DNA of 64,000 bases, taken from assembly GCA_004794655.1 (NCBI GenBank), contig SMMW01000635.1, positions 679,001-743,000 on the forward strand, written 5' to 3'. The position numbers and the translations under genes were made by a program. The notes beneath the pieces are model-generated. The model saw nothing but the letters and a program-made list of their open reading frames with translations, made no database searches and was not told the DNA's origin. Shown piece after piece: positions 60,931 to 64,000 of the stretch; position 1 is the first letter of the stretch; each line of letters opens with the position of its first letter. This stretch comes from Marisa cornuarietis (Eukaryota > Mollusca > Gastropoda > Architaenioglossa > Ampullariidae).

Positions 60931-62518
60931 AAGTTGACAAATATTTAGCGTCGTCGGTTGTTACTGTGCTTTCGAACCGTTACATTTCATTAAAAAAATA
61001 TATCGGCATGTTCAACAATCTTCGGTGACTTAATTCGATATGTATACAGCAATATCCATGCAAAAGCTTGTGAACGCGAGAACAAATACCGACCTAACCA
61101 TCAAAACGAATTACACGGCACGCGAAAATAGCCACCGCGCGGATGCCGATTTTCCTGCCGGGTACCATTAATCCTCAAAAAATACACAGTATTCTTCCAG
61201 TCACACAAAACAAAGATATATTCTTAACAAATGACGAAAAGTTGCTCTTTATTGTGATTTAAAAGTGATATTTCTGTTCCTGATAGTCCATACAAAATCT
61301 TTGAATTGAAAAGCGATTTTTGTGCGATCGCCCACTTTCCACCAGTGGGAAGGGGTATGTGCCGGTATCTAGATTAAAACCAATTAAAATAATTTTAAAA
61401 AGATTAAAAGGTACATGTGATTTCTATCTGTCCTTCAAATTTGAACCAAATCTGTCTAGTAGATTAAAAATTATAGCTGTTTTAAGTTTGTTGCTCCTAA
61501 AACGTTTCATTTTTCCACCTGAAAAATTGATGATTGTGTAATATTTGAAGATGCATTTATCCCAAAAGAGACCTTGCAAGTTTGTAGAAAATATTAGGAA
61601 AACAGTATTAATGGTTACTTTGAAAACCAAAGTTTTTAGGTGTATTTAGTAAGTTAATATTATTTGAAATGGAGTACTTGAAATAGGGTGTCTTCATGCA
61701 AAATGACCAAGCGCAAAACTGTGTTTTTTCACATTTTGATGTATCTTTTGCAGAATATCGTTTTTGCAAATAAGTTTTTCAGTCACTTGAGTAGATAGCC
61801 ATGCAGCGTAATTGGTAACTTCTTATACAAAGTACTTGGGGACTTCTAAGATTTCAAAATGCTACATGCGAGAGCTTCAAACATATGGTTCAAAATAAGG
61901 TACTAAATCTGTGATGTTAATCACAAACTTCAAATGGCAATATCTCCAAAACCAATAAGGATAGAGACTCAGTTTTTGTTTCGTTTTTCTTGTATTTTCT
62001 TGTTCTTTTCATGTGAACATACAAAAATCCTAATTTAACAAAAATTTAATTGTGTGTGCCGGTACCCACTTAAACTAAGATATCATGCATGAACAAAACT
62101 GTAAACAGCCCAGAAATAAAAGAATTACACTTTTTAAAAAACTATATATTGTTTTAATGTTTCCATTTAGTGGTAAAACAAATCATTGAAAACATTGCTT
62201 TTTTCGTCTGCACTTTCATTACAGCGCGTAGCTGATGCTGGGAGAACCTAGAATTAATAGAAAATAAAAATATGATTAAAAATAATGTGCAGATCTCTCC
62301 ATGTACTGTAGATTAATTACAATGTTTCATTCTCAAGATTATTACTTTGCGCTGTTATAATTTGTGTAAGTGAAACAAATGAACTAGTACACGTAAAATC
62401 TATTGTAGAATTGTCTACACAGATTTAAAAGTTAAAATACAGATATGTTGTTTGCTGCTAAACTGTAAAAGACTAGTTGATTCTTAGATTTATATATTAT
62501 ACATGATTACTTATTTTT
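60931..62518. other. Gene-free AT-rich stretch
   Basis: No exon or clear repeat family recognised. 'gtatgtgccggtatctagat' at about 61,353 and 'tgtgtgccggtacccact' at about 62,053 hint at a dispersed repeat about 700 bases long, without further support. Confidence 0.45.
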
Positions 62519-62726
62519 TCATTGCATACCCATTACAAGTTGCTGACTGGGTTGTGGGCTGACTGATATTGATGATGATGGGGTGACTGATCTTGATGAG
62601 GATGGGCTCAAGGATGTTGATCCCTGTTGGCTATCTGCTGGTCCCATTTCTCCTTTTCTTGGACTAAGTCTCTTCTGGCTTTTCCTACATTTCTCCACAT
62701 ACGGTAGCATGATGTCAGCGATGTTC
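62519..62726 (-). CDS. Possible last coding exon of an unidentified gene, Ser-rich C-terminus
   Basis: On the minus strand a pyrimidine-rich acceptor (TTTTTCTGCTTCAG) is followed by a frame of about 68 codons: 'NIADIMLPYVEKCRKSQKRL', a basic stretch, then a Ser/Pro/Thr-rich end ('SLSPSSSRSVTPSSSISVSP') and a stop at 62,519. It could be a real exon whose upstream partners lie further right, or part of a decayed repeat, since LINE sequence starts at about 63.1 kb. An open frame on the same strand at 62,785-63,040 ('GQVFTKITVINVEHLTIPED') has exon-like composition but ends in a stop before any donor. I do not recognise either. Confidence 0.4.
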
Positions 62727-63139
62727 TGAAGCAGAAAAACAACAGTTATGAAGCAGGCACTAAAAGAACAAAAGGGGACATCACTTAATTCCCCTCTCTT
62801 CTCTCCAGCTCTGCTTCCTTTTCTGTGTATACATTTTTGAAACTCTTGACTTTATTACATTTTATTGTATTTTTCCTTTCACAAGCAGTGATCTGCATTT
62901 TTCCATCTTCTGGAATAGTAAGATGCTCGACATTAATAACTGTGATCTTAGTGAAGACTTGCCCTTTCTGTATCAACATGTTAGCTGTCCCACATGGCAG
63001 AATAGTGTCTTGGACAAATGCTACAGTGCTATCTCAAATGCTTAATCAAGCAGATGCAGGCCTCCGATGTAATTCACCTGATCTTGAGATACTGATAAAA
63101 GGTGAAAACTGTCAAGCCAAAAGCTGTAGAGTGGTTGCA

Positions 63140-63890
63140 TGACAAGATCAAAGGTGTGTTTTGTCCCCAATACCTTTCTTTGTCTATACCAGATCTTTTG
63201 AGTGATCAAGTTTGCAGATGACACAGCGTTGGTTGCTCGGCTGAAGGACGAGGACTCACTAGCAAGCTATTTTCTTCAAATTAAGAAACTACATTCGTGT
63301 GTGTTCAATGTCTCTAAAACCAAAGAACTGATGTTTGATAGGAGGAAACACCAATCTGTCCATACATCCTTGGTTATTGACAACTAGACCGTAGAGCAGG
63401 TGAGAAGTTTTAAGTACCTCAGCACAGTGCTGGACAACAAACTTTTCTTCCAGGAAAACACTAACATCATTTTCAGGAAAGACATCAGCACCTGTTCTTC
63501 CTCAGGCAATTAAGGAATTCTGTTGTCAGTGGCCCTGTACCTGAAGCAGTGTATTGCAGCTGATCAAAAGCACTCTCAGATTTAACCTGTCAGTGTGGTT
63601 CAGTGTTCTATCAATCAAAGATAAGGCTTACTTGATGAGGGTGGTCAAGATTGCCAACATGATCATTGGCCTTACACAAAGACCACCAAATGACCTGTAC
63701 ACCAGGGCTATGAGGTTAAAGGCTGTCAGTATTATCACAGACCTCTATCACTCACTGCATCACTATTTCCAAACGCTACTCTCTGGCTGTAGATGGAAAC
63801 AACTGATAGCCAAGAAGAGTGTTTTGGCCAAGTCCTTTATACCAACTGCAATATCACTCTTGAACAGGATTAACAAATGTACCTAGTGTG
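63140..63890 (+). mobile_element. L2-like LINE, reverse transcriptase C-terminal part
   Basis: Pieces in order: 'QRCVLSPIPFFVYTRSFE', then 'KFADDTALVARLKDEDSLAS' (the FADD form of the catalytic YADD motif), 'KTKELMFDRRKHQ', 'VEQVRSFKYLSTVLDNKL', 'TLRFNLSVWFSVLSIKDKA', 'VVKIANMIIGLTQRPPNDL' and 'LAKSFIPTAISLLNRINK'. Several stops and frameshifts separate them, so the copy is dead. The order is that of L2/Rex-type elements of fish and molluscs. Confidence 0.8.
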
Positions 63891-64000
63891 TGTGTGTGCG
63901 TGCGCCTCTGATAATTATTGCTAGAAGAGGGCGTTTAAGAGTGCAGTAATTGTATGGGTGTGTGGGATATGACTGCATGTTGCTGGGTTCATTGCCTAGT

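Overview
The window is a piece of an animal nuclear genome. It is AT-rich, its genes are split by GT-AG introns of 0.1 to 3.6 kb, it is full of microsatellites, and most of the remaining DNA is decayed non-LTR retrotransposons, SINEs and small inverted-repeat DNA elements. Gene content and repeat style suggest a mollusc, probably a gastropod. That is an inference; no single feature proves it.

Layout. About 1.6-11.3 kb (+): the last ten coding exons of RRP12, a ribosome-biogenesis and nuclear-export factor. Its large intron at 5.9-9.5 kb holds a minus-strand LINE remnant, a SINE and a SINE tail. About 16-34 kb (+): a tandem cluster of an unrecognised small gene family that looks secreted. Copy 1 lies at 16.2-18.2 kb, copy 2 at 26.9-28.9 kb, a broken third copy at 33.5-33.8 kb, and a further last-exon fragment sits inside copy 1. 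The signal-peptide exon was not found for either intact copy. About 34.6-39.9 kb (-): a gene of at least seven exons coding for an N-terminal ubiquitin-conjugating (E2/UBC) domain, resembling the UBE2J type, followed by a long C-terminal region I do not recognise; its first exon was not found. An in-frame TGA near its end is followed by 60 more open codons. 45.16-45.83 kb (+): the last coding exon of an unidentified gene with an acidic, Ser/Thr-rich tail and its own polyA signal. 48.7-52.8 kb (+): a complete six-exon beta-1,4-galactosyltransferase 7 gene (B4GALT7), 319 codons. About 57-64 kb: mostly repeats, including an hAT-like transposase remnant, a long inverted repeat, a possible minus-strand last exon and an L2-like LINE at the right edge.

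RRP12 (rRNA processing) and B4GALT7 (glycosaminoglycan linker synthesis) are housekeeping genes with no functional link to each other. The middle of the window, with the secreted-like cluster and the unusual E2 gene, is the accessory-looking part and the best place to look for undescribed biology. No rRNA, tRNA, CRISPR or prokaryotic features were seen. Exon limits were set by reading splice sites and checking that phases agree; they have not been tested against transcripts.
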